A stretch of 64,000 nt of DNA from contig NZ_AP023055.1 of NCBI RefSeq assembly GCF_019703835.1, positions 1,240,001 through 1,304,000 of the forward strand. Direction: 5' to 3'. This stretch comes from Thaumasiovibrio subtropicus. GTDB taxonomy: Bacteria; Pseudomonadota; Gammaproteobacteria; Enterobacterales; Vibrionaceae. Positions 43,819-53,063 of the stretch are shown piece after piece; positions within the stretch are counted from its first letter, which is position 1; each line of letters opens with the position of its first letter. The notes below the pieces were generated by a model, which did no database searches, had not been told where the DNA came from, and worked only from the letters and a program-made list of their open reading frames with translations. Position numbers and translations under genes: made by a program.

Positions 43819-46608
43819 GTGAAAATACTTCGATACTCTCTACTCGCTACTTCTATTGCACTCACCTTTGGTTGCTCGATTGAGGGCAAGGCTGATACCA
43901 CACCAGCCCCCAATGCAAACCCTCCTGTCACTGCTCCCGATGTTCACCCTGGTGACCACTTCGTCGTACTACAAGAAAGGCTGTTACCTGACCTAATAGA
44001 ACGCGAAGTCAGCAACTCGAAAAAGAAAGGCTTATCGCTTCAGGCCTATGCAGATCAACATTTAGCAACGCTCGCGGCAGACGGAAGCTGGCCTGATCTA
44101 GACTACACAAGCCAAAGCCCGACGAACTGGCCACCAGCAAAACACCTTGCTCGTATGCGCGTGATTGCTGCGGCTTACCAAGACTCTCAATCAGCAATCT
44201 ATCTCGATGCTACCATTAATGCGCTAAACCACTGGTATAGTGTCAAACCAACCGCACACTGGTGGTGGGAAGATATCGGTAAGCCACAAGCATTAGGTCG
44301 TGTCTCTGTCTTGCTTGGCGACGCGTTACCAGATAACTTACGCCAAGAGGCTGTTGCCATTTTACCCACTAAAGTCGCTTTTGCGCCGAACCTACCGCAG
44401 TTAAAAATCACAGGTGCAAACCGCACAGATATCGCACTGGCAGTCATCTATCATGGCTTACTGGATAACAAAGCAGAACTCGTGGGTGCTGGCTTAAAAG
44501 ACATTGAAGCGACCATTGAAGTCACGACTGGCGAAGGTATCCAACACGACTACTCATACCAACAACACGGACCACAGCTTTATGTTGGTGGTTACGGTGA
44601 AGTCTTCTTTAGTTCCGTGGTGAAGTGGGCAGACTTCGTCAATGACTTGCAGTGGAAATTCAGTCAAGAGAAGCTGGATATTCTTGCCGACTTCTATCTC
44701 GAAGGCACACGCTGGATGACCCGCGGCAAACACCTTGATTACAACGTAAAAGGCCGTTCACTCACGCGCGAAGTCAAGGTATCTGAGCCTGCAACCACAC
44801 CTCAGCTGATCAGCAACAACACTGATATGGATGTGATCGCAAAGTTATCGCCAAGCCATGCCGCAGAAGCCATGGCATTTAAAGCCCATGTTCACGGCGG
44901 TCCATCGGGTATCAATGGCTTCAAGCATTACTGGCGCAGTGACTACTCCGTGAAAGCCGCGGATGGCCACTTCTTTGGCATTAAAATGAACTCCCAACGT
45001 ACCAAACCGACAGAGAGTGGTAATGGCGAAAACCTGCTGGGCTACTGGCTTGGTTTCGGCAGCACAACACTGATGCAGCGTGGTGATGAGTACCTTAACA
45101 TTTTCCCTGTATGGGACTGGAAACTCATCCCAGGTGTCACCGCACCAGAGTTCGAAGGCTTACCTGCGGACTGGGGCCGCATTGAGCAACGCGGCGTGAG
45201 TTTTGTCGGCGGCGCAAGTAATGGACGCTATGGTGTGACCACCATGGATATGAACCTTGATACCGCTCCAGAGCAAGGTAATCCCTTTAATACTCAAGCG
45301 AAAAAATCTTGGTTTAGCTTTAAAGATGAAGTCGTTGCCCTCGGTGCAGGGATTAGCTCGACACATGAAGCAAACGTCAATACAACCATTAACCAAACCT
45401 TGCTGAATGGCACCGTCACCGTTGATGGTAATGGTTTAGCAAAGGGTGACCATGACATTAACAGTGCATCTTGGGTTCACCACGACAATGTTGGCTACGT
45501 TTTTCCAAACAATGGGGCACGTTTCGTTTCTAACAAGACGCAATCGGGGACATGGAAGCGCATCAACAATGGCCAATCTGATGCACTTGTAGAGAAAGAC
45601 GTGTTTACACTGCGTATTCCTCATGGAACCCAACCTAACAACGGCGAGTACGAGTACATCATTGCCTTTGAGCAAAGTGCCGATGATACACTCGCTTATG
45701 CGCAAGCCTTGCCAGTGGATGTGCTATCGAACACTGCAGAGATTCAAGCCGTGCGCCATAATGGCCTAGGTATTACCAGCATTGTCTTCCATACCGCAGG
45801 CGATCTCGCTCTGAATAATGATCTGACGCTCTCCGTCGATGAACCTAGTGTCGTGATGCTAGAGGGCAGTCTCGACAACCCAATGATCACGCTTTCAACA
45901 CCGGGCAAACGCTATGCTGAAGTGAATGTGACCCTTAGCTCATCAATGGCTCATACGCGCTCAACCGCCTATGTGGTAACGCCGGGTAAAGAGAGCCAAA
46001 CCGGTAACTCGGTGCGCTTTGCGTTCTTCAAAGGGCAAAACAACCCTGAGCTTCTTCAAGAGCTGGCAGAATATAAGCTACTTCCAAAAGAGATCAAAGT
46101 CTTCCAAGACAGCCATGTCATTAATGGTGGTAACGCCAACAAAAACTTTGGCAACTCAAGCTACATGCCAATCCGTAACGGTGGTGCCGGGTTCTGGAGA
46201 ATGGGTGTTGTCTCACTGGATATTTCTGCTCTCGAAGGCAAAGCGGTGAATAGTGCGTCATTGAAGGTATTTGCACGCAATATCGACACAAAAACACGTC
46301 CTTCTGGTGACTTAACGGCAACCTTAGCCCAACCAGGGAACTGGGACGAGCGCAGCATTACCTTTAATAACATGCCCGCGTTTGAAGGCCAGCCAAGTGC
46401 AACGCCAATCTCCGTCACGGCAGAAGGTAAAGAGCAATGGCATAGCTTAGATATCACAGAGATAGTCAATGCCAACCTCGATCAACAACGTCTTGACTTT
46501 GTTTTGCACTTACCTGACCAATCTGACCGAGTGAGTTATGTCAGCCTTGCGACAAACCAGTATCAAGGCGGAAAGTATGCGCCGCGCATGGAGTACACAC
46601 TGAAATAA
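43819..46608 (+). CDS. Polysaccharide lyase family 8 lipoprotein with C-terminal carbohydrate-binding-like domain
   Basis: A 929-residue secreted enzyme starting at GTG behind AAGGA. The signal peptide ends in a lipobox (LTFGC, Cys at about 19), so it should be a surface lipoprotein. Residues about 45-390 form the α/α toroid of PL8 (hyaluronate, chondroitin or xanthan lyases), with family segments HWWWEDIGKPQALGRVSVLL, TGANRTDIA (catalytic Asn), QQHGPQLYVGGYGE (catalytic His and Tyr). The middle β-sandwich follows. The last 170 residues are a DNRLRE/CBM96-like domain (VFQDSHVINGGNANKNFG, then a WDERSITFNNMP segment). The substrate is an acidic polysaccharide, not further defined. No sulfatase or uronate genes are adjacent. 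Confidence 0.9.
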   Translation: MKILRYSLLATSIALTFGCSIEGKADTTPAPNANPPVTAPDVHPGDHFVVLQERLLPDLIEREVSNSKKKGLSLQAYADQHLATLAADGSWPDLDYTSQSPTNWPPAKHLARMRVIAAAYQDSQSAIYLDATINALNHWYSVKPTAHWWWEDIGKPQALGRVSVLLGDALPDNLRQEAVAILPTKVAFAPNLPQLKITGANRTDIALAVIYHGLLDNKAELVGAGLKDIEATIEVTTGEGIQHDYSYQQHGPQLYVGGYGEVFFSSVVKWADFVNDLQWKFSQEKLDILADFYLEGTRWMTRGKHLDYNVKGRSLTREVKVSEPATTPQLISNNTDMDVIAKLSPSHAAEAMAFKAHVHGGPSGINGFKHYWRSDYSVKAADGHFFGIKMNSQRTKPTESGNGENLLGYWLGFGSTTLMQRGDEYLNIFPVWDWKLIPGVTAPEFEGLPADWGRIEQRGVSFVGGASNGRYGVTTMDMNLDTAPEQGNPFNTQAKKSWFSFKDEVVALGAGISSTHEANVNTTINQTLLNGTVTVDGNGLAKGDHDINSASWVHHDNVGYVFPNNGARFVSNKTQSGTWKRINNGQSDALVEKDVFTLRIPHGTQPNNGEYEYIIAFEQSADDTLAYAQALPVDVLSNTAEIQAVRHNGLGITSIVFHTAGDLALNNDLTLSVDEPSVVMLEGSLDNPMITLSTPGKRYAEVNVTLSSSMAHTRSTAYVVTPGKESQTGNSVRFAFFKGQNNPELLQELAEYKLLPKEIKVFQDSHVINGGNANKNFGNSSYMPIRNGGAGFWRMGVVSLDISALEGKAVNSASLKVFARNIDTKTRPSGDLTATLAQPGNWDERSITFNNMPAFEGQPSATPISVTAEGKEQWHSLDITEIVNANLDQQRLDFVLHLPDQSDRVSYVSLATNQYQGGKYAPRMEYTLK

Positions 46609-46625
46609 ATCGAGTTTAAGGTGTC

Positions 46626-46652
46626 AAAGCCGACGGTCTCGTCGGCTTTTTT
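46626..46652 (+). terminator. Rho-independent terminator after the lyase gene
   Basis: AAAGCCGAC (46626-46634) and GTCGGCTTT (46641-46649) with a 6-base loop, followed by a run of T. It lies just after the lyase stop and faces the convergent gene at 46668. Confidence 0.9.
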
Positions 46653-46667
46653 CATTCTCTATACTTT

Positions 46668-47405
46668 TCACTCACTATACTCGGCCCAAAGCTGCGCATA
46701 CGTCCCGTCTTGCTTTAACCCATCTAGCGCGTGTTGCAACTTCTCCACTACCTCATCCGGCGTCGCTTTGTTCAGTGCCAAGTAGTAACTGTAGCGCTTA
46801 TCTAACATCATCACTTTCTCTACAACGTCTTTTGATTCACCCAACTCTTTTAGCCGTTCTGACATGGTCATTTCAAGTGAAGAGATAAGATCGACGCGCC
46901 CACGCAGCAAGTATCGTGTGAGGACATGTTGATGGGGGGTTTTGTCAATTTGAAACCCTAATGATTCCATGTACAGCGTGTCTGCCGATTGATTATATCC
47001 ACCAATGCGATAGCCATGAGCATCTTCCAAGGTCTCTAGCTGAATATCACGACGAGCGCGAAGTTTGTAAAGCCACATTGTTCTGGGCGCAAGCGGCCCA
47101 ACCCACTTAAACAAATTTTCTCGCGCTTCATTACGTACGGTCATGAATAACGCGCTGTTAGCTTTGTGGATGGTATAGTTATACCCCCTCGCCCATGGCA
47201 GCATTTGTATACTGCCATCTTTGATACTCACTCCAGCACGCAAAAACATCGCCTCCACGAGCTCAACACCAAAACCTTCTAGCTGCCCTTGCTTACCCAC
47301 GTATTGAAATGGACGGTAATCCTCGGTGATCAATGCCAGTTCTGTCTCTGCAACTACCTCGCAGACAAACAAGCCCAATAGCCCCACCAAGAAACGATTT
47401 TTCAT
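46668..47405 (-). CDS. Periplasmic solute-binding protein, family 3-like
   Basis: A 245-residue protein with a signal peptide (residues 1-20, ends VVAE). The mature part begins LALITEDYRPFQYVGKQGQL, the usual opening of family 3 amino-acid-binding proteins, and VELVEAMFLRAG continues the first lobe. The ATG at 47405 with GGGAGG upstream is chosen over the longer frame. There is no transporter gene nearby. Stand-alone proteins of this kind are frequent in Vibrionaceae and may scavenge or sense amino-acid-like compounds. Confidence 0.85.
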   Translation of the reverse strand: MKNRFLVGLLGLFVCEVVAETELALITEDYRPFQYVGKQGQLEGFGVELVEAMFLRAGVSIKDGSIQMLPWARGYNYTIHKANSALFMTVRNEARENLFKWVGPLAPRTMWLYKLRARRDIQLETLEDAHGYRIGGYNQSADTLYMESLGFQIDKTPHQHVLTRYLLRGRVDLISSLEMTMSERLKELGESKDVVEKVMMLDKRYSYYLALNKATPDEVVEKLQHALDGLKQDGTYAQLWAEYSE

Positions 47406-47672
47406 AGCGTCAAACGACCTCCCAGATGCCGACTGTTTCCAGATGCCACTCTCCATTCAGGCAAACAGTATGCACTGCAATCTGTATTGAGTTTTGAGAT
47501 CACAGTAAGCTAGATATAAGCAACTAAATTCACTTCCTCTTTTGTTGAGTATAGCTACCAATTATCCCCTTCAGTAATTGATCACCCCAACGACATCTTG
47601 TTATCTTATCGCTCACTTTAAGGGTTGCTTTGGCACCTTGACGTTAAACTAAACGGATTTTGGAAAGACGCT

Positions 47673-48881
47673 TTGACTATCGACTCAACTCTCACTCGCT
47701 CAGCCGGACTAGATGCCTACCATAACAAGCGCTATCACGACGCTTTCCCTTTGCTGTTAACTGAAGCCAGACAAGGAGAAACGGAAGCGCAATATGCACT
47801 TGGCATGATGTTTAAAGAGGGCAATGGTATTGCACAATGTGATGCCAGCGCAGCGATTTGGATTCGGCGAGCCGCAACCAGCGGGCTTGGTGACGCACAA
47901 AGTACCTTAGCCAGCCTCATCGAGGAAGGATTGACGTATGACGATACCCCTTGGTCAGAATCTATTACCTGGTACAAAAAAGCGGCCGAACAAGGTATCC
48001 CAGATGCCTTGGTAAGAATGGCTGAACACTATAATACCGGGGAGTATATCGCAGAAGACAAAGCACTCGCCCTCGAGTATCTTCACCTTGCTGCCGCGAA
48101 AGAAAATTACGGCGCTACCTACGAGTTAAGCCATGCCTATGGGAAAGGCCAGTACGGCGCTGATATTGATCCAATTAAAGCCAAAGATTGGCGGCATAAA
48201 TCGGTAGAACTTGGCTGTCGATCGATTGGCTATGTCTTGGCTGATGCGATTTTAACAAAACAGCCAGAAGAGCGCACCGATGACGAGATTACCGAAGCTT
48301 TAACGTATTTAAACATCGGCATGTCGCGTAACGATAACATAGCCACTCTTCATCTGGGCCAGTTTTACCTCTATGGCATCGGCGTTAACATCGATCATTA
48401 CAAGGCTTATGACTTATTTCGCCAATCTTATGAAAGTGGTGAATACCACGCCGCTTATTGGTTGGGTCATATGAAAACCTCCTCATACCCTGATGCCACC
48501 CCGCCTTGGCAGCCCGATTTCCGCGAAGGAATTCGATGGGCAACCATTTTCGCAGAAAAGGGGAATAATCCAGACACTCAGTTCTACCTTGCAGCCAACT
48601 ATGTCGCGGGAAGAATCATTGAAAGAGATACAGAGAAAGCTATCTTTTGGCTAATTAAAGCCGCTGAAAATCGACACCCTCGAGCGCTTGGACTACTCAG
48701 CACATATTACGAAGAAGGCATCTATGTAAACCGTGACACTGAAAAGTCTCAGTATCTTAGAGAAAAAGCGATCGAGTACGGATACGAGTTCCAAAGCGTC
48801 CCCCTCTTTGCTCGTCTGACTCGCGCAGCCTATTGTGCCCTTGTTCGTTGCTTAAACGAGTTATCATCGACGCCGCGTTAG
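47673..48881 (+). CDS. Sel1-repeat protein
   Basis: A protein of about 402 residues made almost entirely of Sel1/TPR-like repeats of 36 residues. Recognisable copies include AQYALGMMFKEGNGI, AQSTLASLIEEGL, ALVRMAEHYNTGE and ALGLLSTYYEEGI. No signal peptide is present, so it should act in the cytoplasm, probably as a protein-binding scaffold. The frame opens with TTG at 47625. A TTG at 47673 with GGAAAG five bases before it is a better start, but this is not certain. No partner is evident from the neighbours. Confidence 0.82.
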   Translation: MTIDSTLTRSAGLDAYHNKRYHDAFPLLLTEARQGETEAQYALGMMFKEGNGIAQCDASAAIWIRRAATSGLGDAQSTLASLIEEGLTYDDTPWSESITWYKKAAEQGIPDALVRMAEHYNTGEYIAEDKALALEYLHLAAAKENYGATYELSHAYGKGQYGADIDPIKAKDWRHKSVELGCRSIGYVLADAILTKQPEERTDDEITEALTYLNIGMSRNDNIATLHLGQFYLYGIGVNIDHYKAYDLFRQSYESGEYHAAYWLGHMKTSSYPDATPPWQPDFREGIRWATIFAEKGNNPDTQFYLAANYVAGRIIERDTEKAIFWLIKAAENRHPRALGLLSTYYEEGIYVNRDTEKSQYLREKAIEYGYEFQSVPLFARLTRAAYCALVRCLNELSSTPR

Positions 48882-48970
48882 CTAGCAACCTTTAGACGCT
48901 TGGTTAATGACACAGGCTACATATACCGCCGCGCTCCACAGCACAATGTAGCGCGGCGAATATACTCACC

Positions 48971-51007
48971 TCAAGATGCTTTACGGACTTGATTTGTCGA
49001 AAAGCTGATTATTTGGTTTAAGGTATCCACCTCTTTGTCAATGCGAACCATCTCTTCCTGTACAGCTTCTATATCCACGATGCTCGATGCGATGGCGGTT
49101 GATGCTTGATTTGATGTCGTAATCAGGGACAGCATATCCTTGCTCAACGACTGCGATGAGTCATTGACGATATTCATCACCGCCATCATCTCTGATATCG
49201 CGGATTCAATGTCCGAAATAGACACAAAAACCTCTGTTACCGTGCGTCCCGTTTCGCTGAGGCTGTTCTGAGTATTCAACGACAGGCTTCTTACCTCATC
49301 GGCCACAACGGAAAAGCCACGTCCATATTCACCTGCTCTGGCCGCTTCAATCGCCGCATTCAATGCCAATAAATTGGTTTGCTCTGCCAAGTTGTTAACA
49401 ACATTGAGAATTTTCTCGATCGTGTTTGAGTTGAGCTTCAACTGCTCAACGCTGCCACACAGCGCGGCCTGTTGCGTGGCTTGATTTTGTGCATCTTCAG
49501 AAAACTGCGTTAACTGATCTCGCATTGTGTTAAGCACGGACGTGGTGTTATCGGTATAAGAAGCAATACAACCAAAGTTTTCTAACAGCTGTGCCATCAA
49601 GCTTTTATAGTTGACGAGGCTTTCAATAGCGCGCTGTTGTAACAGCACCACTTCTTTATAACTGTTAAGTTCAGCTCGCGTGTAGTACGCACTGAAATGG
49701 CTGTAGTAGGCAGCAAAGTTATCCGCATATTCATCAGTAAACTGGCTGCTATCTTCGACTTGGTAGAAAAACAATGCTGTCAGAGTCTCATTTTGATGGA
49801 CACCCAGCAATTCCCCAAAGGTACTAAACCCTGCGACGGATGGAACGCCTTCAAAAGCCCGCGCTTTAGGCAACGCAGCACTGTTTTTCAAGCGCCTTAA
49901 AATGCAATCATTAGCAATCATCGCAAAGGGTTTTACGCCCTTGTTAGCAGAAAATGCGCGATAATCTCGATTTAATGACGCTTCAAAATCAGACGCTCGC
50001 ATTAAGTAAAGCCGTTCACCAAAGTTAAGATCGCAAAAGAAACTGATGGTGCCCTTCTCGATATCAATACCAGAAATTGAACGAATAAACATTTCGTTGC
50101 CAATCTTTACCCCAAATGAGTAACTGGCCAAACGTTGTTCTAACTCAGGAGCCGCACAATTAAAGTGCTTACAAAGCAGGTCAACGGGCGTCACAAGATG
50201 CATCGCATCATCGATAACACTCTTCACCACACGTTGAACCGGGTCTGCATCAGCCACAGTGAACGACATCGCTTCAGCCGTGAAGTTGTGCGATTTGAGG
50301 ACGCCGTAGCGTATCCCCTTGCGCAGCTTGATAAATGCTAGACAGGCACTATTCGCAACAATCTGCCCGTTTAACGCAACTTGAGCTTGAGTAAAATCGA
50401 GTTTACCGCCAGCTGAGCCACCCACGAAGTAACACGGAAAGCGATTGTTCTGATATAGCGCCTGCATAAAAAAGTTTTCTGCACCGCTGAGGCCATCAAA
50501 TAGTGTCAATGCCAAGGTGTCTTTCGCATTAATGTCAAATGGCACAGAGACGTTACTTAACTGCTTCGCGATTTCATCCACCCTTGCCGCGACCGGACTG
50601 CCTGATGCCATACCTTGCGCAAAGCTTAGGTTGATTGATGTGGTGTAGATCGCTTCTACCATCCCGGCGGAGTAACTTTGTAAAACAATATTATCCCACT
50701 GTCCCTCAGCGCTGTGGTACAACGCAGATTGGCAATGACTTAGCTCACCGGCTGTCATAACAGTAATCACTTGCTCTACTTCAGGTAATGACTCCTTAAT
50801 TCGTCGAGTAAGAGCAGAAAAATTTAGATGTGGGGAAATATAGGCGATAACTAACTTCGTTTTATGATGCTTAAAGACTAATTCTTCCAACGCGTTTCTA
50901 GATATACGTTGACTATTACACTGTAGTGTTTTGCTATAAGGCTCATCGACTAACGAATTCCCCTTTTTGCCTACACGTTTAGTAAAATTAAACATAGAGA
51001 GTTCCAT
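48971..51007 (-). CDS. Soluble chemoreceptor with FIST sensor domain
   Basis: A protein of about 678 residues. Residues about 30-400 form the FIST N and C domains (KLVIAYISPHLNFSAL, CYFVGGSAGGKL, LNFGERLYLMR), a sensory module thought to bind small ligands such as amino acids. The C-terminal 190 residues are a methyl-accepting signalling domain with the hairpin tip region NLAEQTNLLALNAAIEAARAGE. There is no membrane helix, so it is a cytoplasmic receptor. Two starts are possible, ATG at 51007 and ATG at 50995. A strong terminator of the upstream gene ends only some 25 bases before, so its own promoter would overlap that hairpin. Confidence 0.9.
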   Translation of the reverse strand: MELSMFNFTKRVGKKGNSLVDEPYSKTLQCNSQRISRNALEELVFKHHKTKLVIAYISPHLNFSALTRRIKESLPEVEQVITVMTAGELSHCQSALYHSAEGQWDNIVLQSYSAGMVEAIYTTSINLSFAQGMASGSPVAARVDEIAKQLSNVSVPFDINAKDTLALTLFDGLSGAENFFMQALYQNNRFPCYFVGGSAGGKLDFTQAQVALNGQIVANSACLAFIKLRKGIRYGVLKSHNFTAEAMSFTVADADPVQRVVKSVIDDAMHLVTPVDLLCKHFNCAAPELEQRLASYSFGVKIGNEMFIRSISGIDIEKGTISFFCDLNFGERLYLMRASDFEASLNRDYRAFSANKGVKPFAMIANDCILRRLKNSAALPKARAFEGVPSVAGFSTFGELLGVHQNETLTALFFYQVEDSSQFTDEYADNFAAYYSHFSAYYTRAELNSYKEVVLLQQRAIESLVNYKSLMAQLLENFGCIASYTDNTTSVLNTMRDQLTQFSEDAQNQATQQAALCGSVEQLKLNSNTIEKILNVVNNLAEQTNLLALNAAIEAARAGEYGRGFSVVADEVRSLSLNTQNSLSETGRTVTEVFVSISDIESAISEMMAVMNIVNDSSQSLSKDMLSLITTSNQASTAIASSIVDIEAVQEEMVRIDKEVDTLNQIISFSTNQVRKAS

Positions 51008-51038
51008 TATGACATTGCTCGGTAGGGTAAAACGAAAA

Positions 51039-51065
51039 AAGCAAAGTTCATGATGAACTTTGCTT
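51039..51065 (-). terminator. Rho-independent terminator of the alcohol dehydrogenase gene
   Basis: AAGCAAAGTTCAT (51039-51051) and ATGAACTTTGCTT (51053-51065) form a 13-bp stem. On the minus strand it is followed by TTTTTTCGTTTT. It lies 30 bases after the dehydrogenase stop codon. Confidence 0.9.
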
Positions 51066-51095
51066 ATTCTCAAGTAACCTCAACGACAAGGCGAC

Positions 51096-52238
51096 TTATA
51101 ATTGTCCGTAATAGGCTTGCTTATAAATTTCTTTAACACATTCAGCGGTTGGCGTACCTGGATTCGTTAATGTGCACGGATCGTTAAATGCATTTTCACT
51201 CATGCGATCCAATACCGCTAAGAACTGTGCTTCCGTGATCTCAACTTCGTCGATATCTTTAAATGCAGTGGGAATATTCAATTTATGGTTAAGAGTAAGA
51301 ATCGCATCTTCCAATGAAGAAAGGCCCAAATACTGCTCCATCTCTGCATACTTGTCTGTCGACTGCTTATTGTACTTGATGATGTATGGCAGCAAGATAG
51401 CATTCGCCAATCCATGGGTAACACCAAACTCGCCACCAATCTTGTGTGCCAAAGAGTGCACTAAGCCTAGCGAAACATTTGAGAATGCCATACCCGCGAG
51501 TGTAGACGCATTGTGCATGTTATCACGCGCTACCATATCGTCACCGTTCTCGAATGCATTCGCGAGATTTTCAAACACCAGCTTGGTCGCGCGCATAGCC
51601 AATGGATCAGAGTAATCATTTGCAGCAATCGATGCGAACGCTTCTAGCGCATGGGCCATGACATCCATCCCTGTGTTCGCTGTGATATGTGGCGGCATTT
51701 TCGCAGGCAATGCTGGGTCCACAATCGCAATATCTGGCACGATGTGCTCCGATACGATAGGGTATTTAACGTGTTCAGCCACATCAGTAATCACTGAAAA
51801 TGCAGTGATTTCAGACGCGGTACCACTGGTTGAAGGAATGGCAATGAACTTCGCTTTGTTACGCAGTGCAGGCATCGCGCCAACGGGAATAATGTCTTGG
51901 AACGTCAGCTCAGGATGTTCATAGAAACACCACATGATTTTTGCCGCGTCCAGCGCAGAGCCACCACCAATCGCCACAACCCAATCCGGCTGAAACGCTT
52001 GCATCATCTCAGCGCCTTTCACAACAGTTTCCACTGATGGGTTCGGCTCTACCCCATCAAAGACACAAGATTCGATATCCGCTTTCGCAAGCATCTGTTG
52101 TACTTGATCGATAAAGCCAAATTTCTTCATTGAGCTACCGCCGGTCACGATAACTGCTTTACTACCCTGAATATTTGCAAGCTCTTGCAACGCGTTCTCG
52201 CCAAATGCGATATTATTTGGGATTTTGAACTTATTCAT
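51096..52238 (-). CDS. Iron-containing alcohol dehydrogenase
   Basis: A 380-residue group III alcohol dehydrogenase. The nucleotide-binding loop is VAIGGGSALDAAK. The metal ligands are Asp and His in TGMDVMAHALEAF and the two His in LVHSLAHKIGGEFGVTHG. The ATG at 52238, with GGAG six bases before it, is used. Such enzymes interconvert short alcohols and aldehydes with NAD(P)H. It forms a single-gene transcript with a strong terminator, and a long regulatory region lies upstream. The chemoreceptor gene next to it may sense a related compound, but that is only position. Confidence 0.92.
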   Translation of the reverse strand: MNKFKIPNNIAFGENALQELANIQGSKAVIVTGGSSMKKFGFIDQVQQMLAKADIESCVFDGVEPNPSVETVVKGAEMMQAFQPDWVVAIGGGSALDAAKIMWCFYEHPELTFQDIIPVGAMPALRNKAKFIAIPSTSGTASEITAFSVITDVAEHVKYPIVSEHIVPDIAIVDPALPAKMPPHITANTGMDVMAHALEAFASIAANDYSDPLAMRATKLVFENLANAFENGDDMVARDNMHNASTLAGMAFSNVSLGLVHSLAHKIGGEFGVTHGLANAILLPYIIKYNKQSTDKYAEMEQYLGLSSLEDAILTLNHKLNIPTAFKDIDEVEITEAQFLAVLDRMSENAFNDPCTLTNPGTPTAECVKEIYKQAYYGQL

Positions 52239-52733
52239 TATCACTCCAAAAAATAGTTAAAATTTCAAACCAAAAGTCTGGATCCAAATCAGGGTTAATA
52301 TATAGAACATAAATAACGTGCTATATACACTCACGCTATCTCTATATGCATGAATATATTCCACCGGGCCTAGAGAACACGCTCAGAAATAGTCTCTGAG
52401 AAAGAGAGCTCACCTTTTAGAATAATCAAAAACAACACCACTGACTGAATTTATGGGCAGTACGTTACACGATGTCGACAGCAATTCAAATGGAATAAAC
52501 TTGATCTTTAGACGATAAGAGCTTTATTGTTTGCAAGAAATGAGATTTTGGGACTTATTTCACATTAGAAAAAAATGAACTTTTAAATAGCTTGTTTTAC
52601 ACTAAGAGAGCAATTGTTAAACTCATCACTAGAATATCAGGATAGTCATTCGATCAATCTTGAAAATAATATTATCAGGAAAAACTCACACCAAAACAAT
52701 GATCAAACAAGATAGGAACAATAAATTAACAAT
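52239..52733. other. Upstream region of the alcohol dehydrogenase
   Basis: About 495 bases, A+T-rich, without a gene. It must hold the dehydrogenase promoter on the minus strand, but I cannot select one element. The long length would allow regulation by bound proteins. No clear palindrome longer than six bases stands out. Confidence 0.4.
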
Positions 52734-52997
52734 ATACTCAAGCCACATCAAGATGCTTGTTCAGCGAGAATTTCTAGGTTTGCCATCGAGGCACTGCTTT
52801 GAAGGTCTAGTCAACTACATCAAAAAGCAGTAACAAAGGTGGTGAGCCTAGAAAACTCGCCCTTCGGGAAGCGACTAGCGCCCCGATTTCTGCGTTAAAG
52901 GTGTTCGAAAGGGGAAAGCCATTCCTTCGCACCTTTGCCTTGAACTCAACGCGCTAGTCTGCTTCTGAATCCTGCATCTTGAGGTGGCTTGAGTATA
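52734..52997. repeat. 264-bp inverted-repeat element, best copy (B)
   Basis: The left end starts TATACTCAAGCCACATCAAG and the right end finishes CTTGAGGTGGCTTGAGTATA. The 24-base termini are inverted repeats with one mismatch. The interior has no reading frame. Two more copies (3424-3688 and 43195-43374) and many solo ends occur in the window. The flanking TA-rich sequence would allow a TA target duplication. The features fit a miniature inverted-repeat element or a structured interspersed repeat. Confidence 0.8.
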
Positions 52998-53063
52998 TAA
53001 AGCTCTCTGAACATGCCCTCTAAGGTAGCGTGAGGGCATGTCTTAAAACCTTAACCTCTAACG

